A stretch of DNA of 64,000 nt from positions 10,428 to 74,427 of the forward strand of contig JARRKC010000007.1 of NCBI GenBank assembly GCA_037388505.1. The letters run 5' to 3'. Origin of the DNA: JARRKC01 sp037388505. Lineage in GTDB: Bacteria > Acidobacteriota > UBA6911 > RPQK01 > JAPXNP01. The first letter of the stretch is position 1. Every line of letters begins with the position of its first letter. The notes below the pieces were generated by a model. It did no database searches. It was not told the DNA's origin and saw only the letters and a program-made list of their open reading frames with translations. The translations under genes and the position numbers were made by a program. Of the stretch, positions 8,374 through 16,944 are shown piece by piece.

Positions 8374-9719
8374 AATGACTCCAGACGAACCGGGCGATGT
8401 TCCTCCACCCACCTGCGGTAGTCGCCGTGATAGCCCACGATCTTCTGCCGGGTTTCCACTCGGTCCAGGATGTTCCGAATCGTCTCAGCCGGAAGCAACC
8501 GTTTCTCGGACTCCAATCGGGCCAGACTCTCATTGCCGGATGCTTCGATTGCAGTTTTGAGTCTCTCAAAATCCTCTGCTCTCCAATTCAGAAAGTCCTT
8601 CATGATCGACGCGGCAACCTCGCGTCCGTGGATGCGTGAAGCTCGAATGTTGCCCTTCCCGGTCACCGCATTACCGAGAGCAAAAACATTGTCGAAACCG
8701 TGCAGCTGCCCGGTCTCGACGTCCTTGAGTCCGAAGAGCTCCCGGTGCATGGCGACCCCGGAGACAGGCTCGGGAATGCTCCCGATGGAAGAAATCACAA
8801 GCGGTGCACGGACTTCATATTCGGACCCGGGAATCTCCGTGACACGGCCGTCACGAATCTGGGTTCGCCGGAAGACCAAACCGACCAGACGATCGTTCTC
8901 GACGATACCGGAAACCGGCAGGGAACAGGGCTCGAACCGGAACAGGTACTTCTCCATCTGAGTGCGGAGCAGTTTCTCGCGTACTTTCTCAGCCTGCCGA
9001 AGTCTTTGCGGACTCGCATCCTCGTCGATAGGGACCAACGGCATGTCCTGAGCCCGGCGGCGATAGTACAGCGTGCATCCCTTGATTCCCAGGTCCTCCC
9101 ATCGCACTCCGAGCGCTTCCAGCGTCTTCGGGATTCCCTTCTTCTCCAACGTGAAGATATCAACCGAATGCCCACGCTTTCTCAAGGCCCGCTCGGTGCT
9201 CTCGAGCATCAGGATCTTGACGACGTCGAGTGAAGCCAGTCCTCCACCGACCACGATGGCGTCATCGTGGATCTCGAGTTCGGGGCCCTCGTAGTGAGGA
9301 GAGTGGTACTGGTTGAACCGCGCCACGAAAGGGTTCTGATAGGAGAAGCCGCGACCGATGAATTCATCGATGCGGGGCACGGACAGGGGGCGGTCGCGCC
9401 ACGCGCCGACTGCCAGGAGAACGGCACTGACTCCCCACTCGAGAGTTTCGGTCAGATGGATATCGCGCCCCAGCTTGGTCGATGGAACGTAGCGAACATA
9501 AGGATGCGACAGCTTCTCGTCGATTTCCGCTTCCTCGCGATCCCGCTGGCGAGAATGCCACTTGGGAAGACCCAGTTCGATCTTCCCCCAAGGCAGGACC
9601 TCCTTGTCGAAAACCACCGAGTAAATGCCCTGTGAGGCGAACTGGTAGGCCGCCTCCGAACCGGCGACGGCGCCGCCGAAGATGCAAACCAAATGGGCCG
9701 GGTGGTATGTCATCGCCAT
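8370..9719 (-). CDS. FAD-dependent pyridine nucleotide oxidoreductase
   Basis: A 449-residue flavoprotein with an N-terminal FAD dinucleotide-binding motif (CIFGGAVAGSEA) and a second nucleotide-binding motif near the middle (AIVVGGGLASLDV), an arrangement seen in ferredoxin-NADP reductase and glutamate synthase small-subunit relatives. No Fe-S cysteine motif is visible, so an electron partner must be separate. Start choice is the ATG at 9719 (MAMTYHP), since residues encoded further upstream run into a palindromic repeat; an ATG six bases later is possible. It is coupled to the TraB-like gene by a four-base overlap. Substrate unknown. Confidence 0.82.
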   Translation of the reverse strand: MAMTYHPAHLVCIFGGAVAGSEAAYQFASQGIYSVVFDKEVLPWGKIELGLPKWHSRQRDREEAEIDEKLSHPYVRYVPSTKLGRDIHLTETLEWGVSAVLLAVGAWRDRPLSVPRIDEFIGRGFSYQNPFVARFNQYHSPHYEGPELEIHDDAIVVGGGLASLDVVKILMLESTERALRKRGHSVDIFTLEKKGIPKTLEALGVRWEDLGIKGCTLYYRRRAQDMPLVPIDEDASPQRLRQAEKVREKLLRTQMEKYLFRFEPCSLPVSGIVENDRLVGLVFRRTQIRDGRVTEIPGSEYEVRAPLVISSIGSIPEPVSGVAMHRELFGLKDVETGQLHGFDNVFALGNAVTGKGNIRASRIHGREVAASIMKDFLNWRAEDFERLKTAIEASGNESLARLESEKRLLPAETIRNILDRVETRQKIVGYHGDYRRWVEEHRPVRLESL

Positions 9720-9736
9720 GTATCTATCTCGTGAAA

Positions 9737-9832
9737 AATAGGACGCATAGGACATATGAGACCTACAAGACAGATGGAGTTCAACCAGATTCATCTGGAA
9801 GCCTCATAGGTCCCATATGTCCTATTCCCGTC
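9737..9832. repeat. Dispersed repeat family 4, copy 1 (TAGGACATAT palindrome)
   Basis: The left arm (9737-9771) contains ATAGGACATATGAGACCTA and the right arm (9802-9832) contains TAGGTCCCATATGTCCTAT, an imperfect reverse complement. A smaller inverted repeat, CAGATG at 9771-9776 and CATCTG at 9792-9797, sits inside. The same core recurs at 63482-63572. It lies just upstream of the FAD oxidoreductase and downstream of dusB. Confidence 0.75.
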
Positions 9833-9896
9833 GAGAGTGGACTTCTCATTTTACCAGGGGCAGCATACCCGACCCGGCGAAGACTCACAGGGTCAC

Positions 9897-10889
9897 TTAC
9901 ACTGCGACCCGCTCCTCGTGATCGGTGGGACCGTAGTTTCGGAGCAGTTCCAGAACCGAATGCTCCTCGGTCTCCTGCATGAGCAGCCGTCGAAGACGAC
10001 TGCCCCCGGGCAGACCCTTCAAGTAACCTCCGTACATCCGCCGCATTTCGAGAACACCTCGGCGCTCACCGAGCCAGCGACACTTGAGCTCGAGATGTTC
10101 GGCCGCCATCGCGCATCGTTCCCGAAAAGTCGGAGCCGGCGGCAATTCCCGGCACTCGAGCAAGGCCTTGGCATCTCGGAAGATCCAGGGATTTCCGATC
10201 GCACCTCGTCCGACCATGACGGCATCGACTCCGGTTTCTTCGAACATGTCCCGGATCCTTTCGGGGGTCGTCGCATCCCCGTTTCCGATCACCGGGATGT
10301 GCAGTCCGCCCTCTTGCACGAGCCGCCGCAACCAGGGCCACTGAGCTTCACCCTTGTACATTTGGCTGCGCGTCCGGGCGTGCACGGCCAAAGCCTGGAC
10401 TCCCGCGCCTTCGAGCATCCGTGCAACCTCAACGATCCGGATGGAGCGGTCGTCCCAGCCGAGCCGGGTCTTGACGGTGACGGGCCGGCGGGCGGCCTCG
10501 ATCACGGCTTCCGTCAGGCGAAGCATCTTCTCCGGGTCGCGCAGGTTCGCGGCACCGGCATCCTGACGGACCACCTTCTTGACGGGACAGCCGAAGTTGA
10601 TATCGATGATATCCGGATCGGCTCTTTCCACGAGTTTGACGGCGGCGCGAACCTGTTCGAGATCCCCGCCGAAGATCTGGATGGCGATGGGCCGCTCTTG
10701 CGGACTGAACTCCAGCTTCTTCAGCGAATCCTCGGCTTCGTGAACCAAGCCGCCGGTCGAGATGAACTCCGTATAGAGCAGATCAGCTCCGAACCGCTTG
10801 CAGAGAATGCGGAAGGGCGGATCACTCACGTCCTCCATGGGCGCGAGGAAGATCGGGTGGCGTTCGAACCGGATCGGACCTATCCTCAT
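9897..10889 (-). CDS. dusB: tRNA-dihydrouridine synthase, DusB-like
   Basis: A 330-residue FMN-dependent TIM-barrel enzyme that reduces uridine to dihydrouridine in tRNA D-loops. The N-terminal LAPMEDVSDPPFR motif and the catalytic cysteine in INFGCPVKKVV are canonical for the Dus family, followed by TVKTRLGWDD, HARTRSQMYKGEA and VMVGRGAIGNPW for FMN and tRNA binding. Length fits DusB. It is on the same strand as the neighbours on both sides but separated from the FAD gene by a repeat. Confidence 0.93.
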   Translation of the reverse strand: MRIGPIRFERHPIFLAPMEDVSDPPFRILCKRFGADLLYTEFISTGGLVHEAEDSLKKLEFSPQERPIAIQIFGGDLEQVRAAVKLVERADPDIIDINFGCPVKKVVRQDAGAANLRDPEKMLRLTEAVIEAARRPVTVKTRLGWDDRSIRIVEVARMLEGAGVQALAVHARTRSQMYKGEAQWPWLRRLVQEGGLHIPVIGNGDATTPERIRDMFEETGVDAVMVGRGAIGNPWIFRDAKALLECRELPPAPTFRERCAMAAEHLELKCRWLGERRGVLEMRRMYGGYLKGLPGGSRLRRLLMQETEEHSVLELLRNYGPTDHEERVAV

Positions 10890-10914
10890 GGCGTCGTCAC
10901 ACCTTCCACAGGTC

Positions 10915-11472
10915 CTACTTTACCCGAATCGACTTGCTTAGCTTGAAGCTCAACCGGGTTTCCGCGGGGACTTCCGAGTGTCCCCCCTTCGCCTTCGATA
11001 GGATCAGCCCCGAGCCGGCGCCAAGACCCGCTCCGATCAAAGCCCCCTTCTTGCCGCCGGCAATGGCTCCGATGACGCCGCCGATAGCGGCGCCGAGGGC
11101 CGTGTTTCGACCCGTATGCCGCTCTCCTTTCTCGGGGGCGACCTGCGCAAATTCGCTCGCGGTGCGGGTGTATCGTTTGTGGACCGTGATGCTGTAGAGC
11201 CGAAGTCCGAGCGCGTCGTCTTCTTCGTCGCTCTTGTAGAGTCGTACTTCGGCTTCCGATCCTTCCGGGATCACCGTTTGGCCATCGACCACCACGTTTT
11301 CGTCGATGACGGCGTGATAGCGGTCTCCGCTCTCCGCCTCATGGACGTCAATCTTCTCCGTGGTTCGGGCAATGATTACGGTGCCCTCGGGCAATTTCGT
11401 CGCACCCCAGGCCGGCGCAGCCATGCCCAGAATCAGCAATAAGCAAATCACCCATCGAGACTTCCCCTCCAT
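10915..11472 (-). CDS. Exported glycine-zipper protein
   Basis: A 185-residue protein with a Sec signal peptide (hydrophobic stretch then PAWGA) and a C-terminal glycine zipper (GAAIGGVIGAIAGGKKGALI) of the kind found in outer-membrane or membrane-associated proteins. The middle segment is a small beta-rich domain with EGTVIIARTTEKID and GQTVIPEGSEAEV, as in Acidobacteriota proteins with conjugal-transfer TrbI-like folds. The ATG at 11472 has a perfect AGGAGG seven bases upstream; reading further upstream runs into a dispersed repeat, so longer starts are rejected. Function unknown. Confidence 0.82.
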   Translation of the reverse strand: MEGKSRWVICLLLILGMAAPAWGATKLPEGTVIIARTTEKIDVHEAESGDRYHAVIDENVVVDGQTVIPEGSEAEVRLYKSDEEDDALGLRLYSITVHKRYTRTASEFAQVAPEKGERHTGRNTALGAAIGGVIGAIAGGKKGALIGAGLGAGSGLILSKAKGGHSEVPAETRLSFKLSKSIRVK

Positions 11473-11505
11473 GCAAAACCTCCTGAATGGATCGATCGAA
11501 GACAG

Positions 11506-11636
11506 ACTCCACTCCCATTCTCCCATTCTCCGGTTCTCCCGTCCTCCGGTTCTCACTAGCTGACCCTGGGAGCTCAGCCTGACCAACACTCGAGAGATCA
11601 CGACCGCAACTCGAGACAAGCGCGTCCCTACTCAGG
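11506..11636 (-). repeat. Dispersed repeat family 1, copy A (degenerate)
   Basis: Read on the minus strand this has the family order: GAGTAGGG, CGCTTGTC, a TGCGGTCGTGATCTCTCGAG block, GCTGAGCTCC, then an A/G-rich tail of GGAGAACC and GGACGGGAG units. The tail lies directly upstream of the glycine-zipper gene and the head abuts the nitroreductase stop. Confidence 0.75.
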
Positions 11637-12284
11637 GTAACCCACCGACTGGGCCAGGGTTACCCTTTGGTTGTCTCCCAGCCTGAGAGCCTGAGCGAGG
11701 CGGTCCCGATCGATCAGTCCCCGGACAACGGTCGACAAACCCGTGGAGGCGCAAAACAGGTATACATTCTGGGCGATCGTCCCGGTGCTCGCTCCCAGGA
11801 AGATCAGATTCAACGGTGCGTCGCTGTCCGGGATATTCGAGACATCCGCCACATAGACGAGGTTGACGGGCGTCTTCCCGACATAGGCCTGTGTTCCGGT
11901 TAACGCCCGGACGTCCTCGGTCCCGAGACGACGAAGCACGTGCGGCTTGGGTTCATACACGAAGAAGCCATCGGCCCTCGTCACGTAGATGTGGATCTCC
12001 TGCCGGTTGTAGGGAGAAGGCGCGGTGCGGCCGCCCTTATCGGGTCGATTGATACCGAAAGCGGCCCAAAGCAGATCCGACAGAACCTGAGGCGGCAGCG
12101 GCTTATCGGAGAACTCCCGCGAGCTATGCCTTGCGCTCAGAGCCTGCATGAGCGGAATTCCGCCTTCCCGCTGTGGCGCCGGAAGTTGGAGGACATCCTG
12201 CCCCGCCTGCTCCTGAGCGGCCAGACCGCACGGAAAGCCAAACAAGACGACAACCAAAAGGAGGCCTAGCGTTTCCTTTCTCAT
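11628..12284 (-). CDS. Exported nitroreductase-family protein
   Basis: A 218-residue protein with a cleavable signal peptide (about residues 1-23, ending near LAAQE) followed by a nitroreductase/SagB-type FMN-binding fold. The ALSARHSSREFSDKPL motif matches the conserved SxRxF segment that contacts FMN phosphate, and TAPSPYNRQEIHIY and GTIAQNVYLFCAS fit later family motifs. Family members reduce nitro compounds, quinones or peptide-derived thiazolines; an exported form is less usual. The ATG at 12284 has no strong ribosome binding site. Substrate unknown. Confidence 0.82.
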   Translation of the reverse strand: MRKETLGLLLVVVLFGFPCGLAAQEQAGQDVLQLPAPQREGGIPLMQALSARHSSREFSDKPLPPQVLSDLLWAAFGINRPDKGGRTAPSPYNRQEIHIYVTRADGFFVYEPKPHVLRRLGTEDVRALTGTQAYVGKTPVNLVYVADVSNIPDSDAPLNLIFLGASTGTIAQNVYLFCASTGLSTVVRGLIDRDRLAQALRLGDNQRVTLAQSVGYPE

Positions 12285-12313
12285 GACTCAGGATTCTCGT
12301 TCCGAAGGAGTCC

Positions 12314-12535
12314 CAGGTCAACCGGAGAACCGGAGGACGGGAGAACCGGAGAACCGGAGGACGGGAGGACGGGGGGACGGGGGGACGGGAGCGTGGGCAG
12401 GACATCAAACAAGCATCCTTGCTTGTCTCTGGACTGCGGCCGTGGCTTCACGAGCGTTGTACAGACTGAGCTCCGAAGCTCACCCGATGAGGAGGGAGAG
12501 CCGGAGAACGGCAAAGCTGGGAGTGGGTAGGATTT
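12314..12535 (+). repeat. Dispersed repeat family 1, copy B
   Basis: A G-rich tandem array of GGAGAACC and GGAGGACGG units (12314-12390) is followed by GTGGGCAGGA (12393-12402), the core AGCATCCTTGCTTGTC at about 12412-12427, a TGCGGCCGTGG block, GAGCTCCGAAGCTC, a second A/G-rich tail and GTGGGTAGGA (12523-12532). The unit is thus flanked by near-identical 10 bp direct repeats about 130 bp apart. Confidence 0.8.
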
Positions 12536-12683
12536 TGTTCGGACCGGTCTGACATTTCCGACCGATTCGACTTGTTTGACTCTTGGGACGAGATGGACAG
12601 GGTGGACGTAGTCGACCAGCCCGTGAACCTCGGAACCCGAAACCAACCAGGCCCTCTCCGGAAACTCCTCGGCGGTTGAATTA

Positions 12684-12750
12684 GGTGACACGCACGAAAC
12701 GCGATCGTAAGTGCCTATGAACACAGAGTTATGGTGTGAGTCTGGCACTT
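12684..12750 (+). repeat. Dispersed repeat family 3, copy 1
   Basis: A 67 bp element beginning GGTGACACGCACG and ending TCTGGCACTT, with an internal CGTAAGTGCCTATGAA block. Two further copies of nearly identical length are at 25790-25856 and 25985-26050 (inverse). Confidence 0.75.
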
Positions 12751-13041
12751 TGTGCTGGTTCGCGGCAGCCATGGACTGCGGGAACGACCGACCGGCCGGC
12801 GAGCGTAAGTTTTCGGTAAAACCCGGGAGAACCGGGGACGGGAGAACGGGTGGCGCCCAAGCCGAAAGGACGCCCCCCCAATCACCCGAATCGGGAACCC
12901 CGTCTCTCTCTCAGCAACGCCCCCCCAAGAGTTCCCGGCTCTTACCTCCCCTCCAAGGGGTGGCCGCTTTGTGTTGTCTGTCCCTCCTGTCTCCTGTCTC
13001 CGGTCTCCTGCCTTCTGCCTTCTAAACCGAAAGTCGCAACC

Positions 13042-14040
13042 TCAAGAGATCCCGACCACAACCTTCCCAAACTGCGAGGACTTCGCAAGGCAATCGAAAG
13101 CGTCGTTGCCTTTTTCCAGAGGGATGACGCGATCAACCACGGGCTTAATCCCGTGCTTCTTGACAAAGGCCAGCATTTCTTCGAACTCCCGGGGGCTCCC
13201 CATGGTCGATCCGATCAGATGCATCTGTTTCCAGAAGACCTTGCGAAGATTCAATCCTTCGGACGCACCTGCCGTGGCTCCATAGTTCACGATGCGACCA
13301 CCGGGCCGGACCACATCGATCAGCCGGGTAAATCCCGGGCCTCCGGCGCTGTCGATCACCAGCGACGGTCGAAGGCCCTGTTTGGCCGCCTGCTCGGGCC
13401 AGTCTTCGTCTGAATAGAGGAATCCACCTTCGGCTCCCAGCTTCGTGGCATGATCGATCTTGGCCCGCGCGGATGAAGTCACCCAAACCGGGGCTCCGGT
13501 CGCGACCGCAAAGAGCAGGGCAAACGTGGCGACTCCGCCTCCGACGCCCGATATGAGTAGTTGATCATCATTCCGCAGCCTGCCCTGGGAGAACAACGCC
13601 CGATAGGCTGTCAACCCGGCCAACGGCAGTGCCGCGGCCTCTTCCCAGCTCAGATGCGCGGGCTTCGCGTGCAGCTGTTCGGCGGGGATCACGACCGCCT
13701 CGCTGAGAGTCCCGTTGCGAGGCATGCCCAAAATCTCGAATGAATCGGACTGGGCCGCGGGATCATCTCCCCAGTGGATTCCGGGGTTGATGATGACTTC
13801 CTTCCCCAGCCAGGAACCGTCAACCCCCGCACCGACCTTGACAACCACGCCTGCTCCGTCCGATCCGGGGATGATCGGAGTGGCCATGCTCGGGTAGCGA
13901 TCCTGAATGATCCAATAGTCGCGGCGATTCAGGGCAGCGGCCTTCAACTGCACCACAGCTTGGCCTCTCTCCGGCGTCGGCATGGGGCGTTCCTCGAGGA
14001 CCAGGGGAGACAACGGCTTGTTCAGAACGAGCGCTTTCAT
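13042..14040 (-). CDS. Zinc-type medium-chain dehydrogenase / quinone oxidoreductase
   Basis: A 332-residue medium-chain dehydrogenase/reductase. The N-terminal GroES-like domain has IIPGSDGAGVVVKVG, and the nucleotide-binding domain has the LISGVGGGVATFALL motif for NAD(P)H. The zinc-binding cysteine cluster of alcohol dehydrogenases is not visible, which favours a zinc-independent quinone-oxidoreductase-like enzyme reducing quinones or enones. AGGAGGTGATCG precedes the ATG and is a near-perfect ribosome binding site. It is a probable single-gene unit, with repeats upstream and downstream. Confidence 0.87.
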   Translation of the reverse strand: MKALVLNKPLSPLVLEERPMPTPERGQAVVQLKAAALNRRDYWIIQDRYPSMATPIIPGSDGAGVVVKVGAGVDGSWLGKEVIINPGIHWGDDPAAQSDSFEILGMPRNGTLSEAVVIPAEQLHAKPAHLSWEEAAALPLAGLTAYRALFSQGRLRNDDQLLISGVGGGVATFALLFAVATGAPVWVTSSARAKIDHATKLGAEGGFLYSDEDWPEQAAKQGLRPSLVIDSAGGPGFTRLIDVVRPGGRIVNYGATAGASEGLNLRKVFWKQMHLIGSTMGSPREFEEMLAFVKKHGIKPVVDRVIPLEKGNDAFDCLAKSSQFGKVVVGIS

Positions 14041-14129
14041 CGATCACCTCCTGGAAGGGATGGTATCTCAAGAGCCGGGTGGAAAGCGGGAAGAGTCGGG
14101 AATTTGCAGTTTTCGATTTGGGGGCAGAA

Positions 14130-14192
14130 CGTTGGAAGCTGGAAGCTCGGACCTGGGACCTGGGAGCTGGGAGCTGGGAGCTGGGAGCTGGA
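14130..14192. repeat. Tandem GGGAGCT/GGGACCT heptamers
   Basis: A short array of GGGACCT and GGGAGCT heptamers occupies about 14150-14192, preceded by GGAAGCTGGAAGCTCGG. It lies upstream of the quinone oxidoreductase and downstream of the kinase. Related AACTTGGAACTCGGAACT-type sequence recurs near 18588-18626, 21011-21031 and 21288-21318. Confidence 0.7.
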
Positions 14193-14242
14193 ATAGAGCT
14201 TGATCGATCCTCCCGTTGTGGAGGGATTTTCTTCGGGAGATT

Positions 14243-16729
14243 CTAGTCCGGGCTCGAGACCCGCAGGTGCTCGAGGGCTTGGTTGACCGCGTCGAAGTTC
14301 GCCTGGTCGGATTGGCGGAGAATGCCGAGCCTTTCGATCCTCCGCCAAACTTCCCGGCTCTTCCCGTACCAGGCTTGGGCCTTGCTTCGCGCATCGCCCA
14401 TCCGTGAGGTTCTCCAGATGGCGTCGAAATGATCACCCAGTGTCGCCTGGATCAGCGCGAGGTCCCGCAGAGGGCCCGAGCCCTGAGCATTTTCAGCCAA
14501 CTGAGTGAAGATCTGGTTCGCTTCGACGAGATAGACGAACGCTTCGTCCGTCCGTTCGATCGTATCGAACAGCATTCCCAGTGACCCTAGAGATACGGCC
14601 AAATCCCTCCGGAACCGGTTGTTTCGGGGATCGGCCTGAACGAGCCCTCGGGTGAGCGATAGGGCCCGCTGATAGTGTCGCAGAGCCTGATCGGTTGCTC
14701 CGGTGGCCATTTCGGCGCCGGCGAGCGCCTTCAGCGAGGCGGATAGATCGTGCTGCATCGGAGCACTGGTCGGCTGTTCCCCGGCCAGTTTATCGAAGAT
14801 CTCGACTGCGGATGTGTAGTCGGTTTCCGCCGCATCCAGATCATCGGCCCGATGGAGATCCCCAATCTTCAGGAAATGCACTGCCTTCGCTCTCCGAGCT
14901 CTCAAGTTCGTCGGGTCTCGCTCCAAAGCCTGATCATAGAAACGGCCAGCCTTTTCCTGCAGTTCGAGGGCGCGCGAAGCATTCCCTTTCCAGTTCCACA
15001 GCTCCGCCAGGCGCTCCTGATTCACGGCGACATCGAGAAGGTCTTCGAGGTTGTCCGGATCCGCAGCGGCCAGGCGCTCTCGGATCCTAAGTGCCCGATG
15101 CTGGAGGTCCAATGCTTCCTCCAGATGCCCCCCGACCGCTCGTACGTCCCCCATTCGATCCAGAACCTTCGCCAGCAGAGCCTGGGGCTCGCTTTTCCGG
15201 GGAAGCGCTTCCAGTATGGATCGCGCCTTTCCGTAGCTGACCAGCGCGGCTTCCGTCCGCCCGAGGTTGGACAGGTACGGATTCCCTTGAATATCGCCGA
15301 CCTTCTGATAGGCGGCGGCGAGTTCGAGCTGGAGCTGTTCATCACCGGTAGCGTCCTTTGCGAGACTGTCCAGATAGCTCAGCGCACGCTTGACCACCAG
15401 CTCCCGAACAGGGGTTGAACCAGGCAAGTCTTTGATAGCTTCTTCGAATTCGAACAGGAAGGAGCCGGCCAGTTGCCGAACTTGCTGGAATCGCTGCTCG
15501 GCGGAGGCTCTCTCCCGTTCCGCGACTCCGGCCTGCCAGATCGCCAGACCGGTTCCCGCCAAAAGACAAATGACCGCGAGCACGACGGCCGCCACGATAC
15601 TCCGGTGTCGTTTGACGAACTTGGCGAGACGATATCGGAAGGTGTCGTCGGTTGCCGCTACAGGCCGGTTCTCCAAATAGCGCTCCAGATCTTGCGCCAG
15701 GGCTCCGGCCGTGGAGTAGCGCCTCTCCGGCTCCTTGCGAAGCGCCATCAGGACCACGTTGTCCAGATCTCCTGCCAGGAGTCGCCTCCACTCCGGCTTC
15801 ACACACACTTCGCTCGGTTTCGGGGGAGGGCTCTCGCAGACGAGCTGCAGGAGGCGGCTCAACGACACCTCTTCGAGATCATAGGGCGAGCTCCCTGCGA
15901 GGAGTTCGAAAAGAAGAATCCCCAGCGAATAGACGTCGGAAGCAACCGTGATCGTGCCGCCCCTGACCTGCTCGGGGCTCGCGAACCGCGGAGTGAGCGG
16001 GGTAAAACCCGTGCGTGTCTCGAGGAAGCCGGCCGAGGCATCCGCCGACAGCAACTTGGCGATGCCGAAATCGAGCAGCTTCGGCGTGCCGTCGGCCGTT
16101 ACCAGGATGTTGCTGGGTTTCAGGTCGCGATGGACAACGAGATTCCGGTGGGCGTAATCGACCGCGCCACACACCTGCCGGATGAGACGGATCCGGGCGG
16201 AAATCGAAAGATCGTGCTCGGCGCAGTACCGATCCAGGGGGAGACCCTCCACGTACTCCATGACCAGATAGGGAGACCCTTCCTCAGTGGTGCCTCCATC
16301 CAGCAGACGAGCAATGTTCGGGTGGTCGAGACCTGCAAGGATTTGCCGCTCGCCACGAAAACGATGAAACATCTCCCGGTTCGACGTCCACTTCAAGACC
16401 TTGATCGCGACTTCGGCGTGGTACTCCTCCTCGCGGACGGCCAGAAAAACGGCACCCATGCCCCCTGTCCCCAACCGCCGGACGATTCGGTAGGCGCCGA
16501 TCCTCTTGGCCATCACTTCCCCAACAGCATCCAGGTCGCTCGGAGAGTCTGCTGATCCCTGGGCGTCGCCGGAGGAGACTCCGACAGACTCGAAAAATGC
16601 GTCCTCGTTTCTCCACGCATCGCGACCGGAGGTATCGGCGTGAGTGCCGATCCGTTCATCGGAAGGCAGACCCGCAGCTGCCTGGATTCGGTGCCATTCC
16701 TCGGGCGAGAGGCGCTCTCCCTCATCCAC
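14243..16729 (-). CDS. Membrane serine/threonine protein kinase with helical (TPR-like) C-terminus
   Basis: An 828-residue Hanks-type kinase. The glycine loop GTGGMG is at 87-92, the ATP lysine at 110 (VAIKVLKW), the catalytic loop HRDLKPSN at 200-207, DFG at 220-222 and the SPE motif near 251. One transmembrane helix at about 377-398 anchors the kinase in the cytoplasm. The remaining 420 residues are helical repeats resembling tetratricopeptide units (for example LAAAYQKVGDIQGNP), on the far side of the membrane, probably sensing or binding a partner. This architecture is frequent in Acidobacteriota. It starts with GTG; no adjacent sigma-factor gene was seen. Confidence 0.92.
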   Translation of the reverse strand: MDEGERLSPEEWHRIQAAAGLPSDERIGTHADTSGRDAWRNEDAFFESVGVSSGDAQGSADSPSDLDAVGEVMAKRIGAYRIVRRLGTGGMGAVFLAVREEEYHAEVAIKVLKWTSNREMFHRFRGERQILAGLDHPNIARLLDGGTTEEGSPYLVMEYVEGLPLDRYCAEHDLSISARIRLIRQVCGAVDYAHRNLVVHRDLKPSNILVTADGTPKLLDFGIAKLLSADASAGFLETRTGFTPLTPRFASPEQVRGGTITVASDVYSLGILLFELLAGSSPYDLEEVSLSRLLQLVCESPPPKPSEVCVKPEWRRLLAGDLDNVVLMALRKEPERRYSTAGALAQDLERYLENRPVAATDDTFRYRLAKFVKRHRSIVAAVVLAVICLLAGTGLAIWQAGVAERERASAEQRFQQVRQLAGSFLFEFEEAIKDLPGSTPVRELVVKRALSYLDSLAKDATGDEQLQLELAAAYQKVGDIQGNPYLSNLGRTEAALVSYGKARSILEALPRKSEPQALLAKVLDRMGDVRAVGGHLEEALDLQHRALRIRERLAAADPDNLEDLLDVAVNQERLAELWNWKGNASRALELQEKAGRFYDQALERDPTNLRARRAKAVHFLKIGDLHRADDLDAAETDYTSAVEIFDKLAGEQPTSAPMQHDLSASLKALAGAEMATGATDQALRHYQRALSLTRGLVQADPRNNRFRRDLAVSLGSLGMLFDTIERTDEAFVYLVEANQIFTQLAENAQGSGPLRDLALIQATLGDHFDAIWRTSRMGDARSKAQAWYGKSREVWRRIERLGILRQSDQANFDAVNQALEHLRVSSPD

Positions 16730-16944
16730 GGAGCGACCCTCCGGCGGATCCTCGGCGCGGCTGTGACGGCAAGAGGAGCATTCCAGAGCGAGGCCCGCCG
16801 GTTCGCAGCGAGCCGAAGGACAGACCGAATCCGGCTATGAGCGAGTAGAGCACTAATCCTTGTGATCGACAGATTCGGAAATGACCGATAGCCCTGCCTG
16901 GCCGCCGTCGTGGAACAGAGGTGTGGTCTCTGAGGCGACGGTGG

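Larger units (their letters stand above)
12285..13041. other. 757 bp gene-poor repeat-rich intergenic region
   Basis: No credible gene is present. The stretch holds a dispersed repeat family 1 copy (12314-12535), a dispersed repeat family 3 copy (12684-12750), and simple pyrimidine-rich sequence around 12980-13025 made of CTCCTGTCT-like units. Open frames here are short, cross the repeats and have no coding character. Confidence 0.7.

Noticed and set aside
10915..11619. A 234-residue version of the glycine-zipper protein starting at 11619
   Set aside because: The added 49 residues come from the repeat copy 11506-11636; ATG 11472 has an AGGAGG site and begins a proper signal peptide.
12314..12400. 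A CRISPR array or minisatellite gene in the GGAGAACC/GGAGGACGG tract
   Set aside because: Units are eight to nine bases without spacers; no cas gene is near. It is treated as the tail of dispersed repeat family 1.
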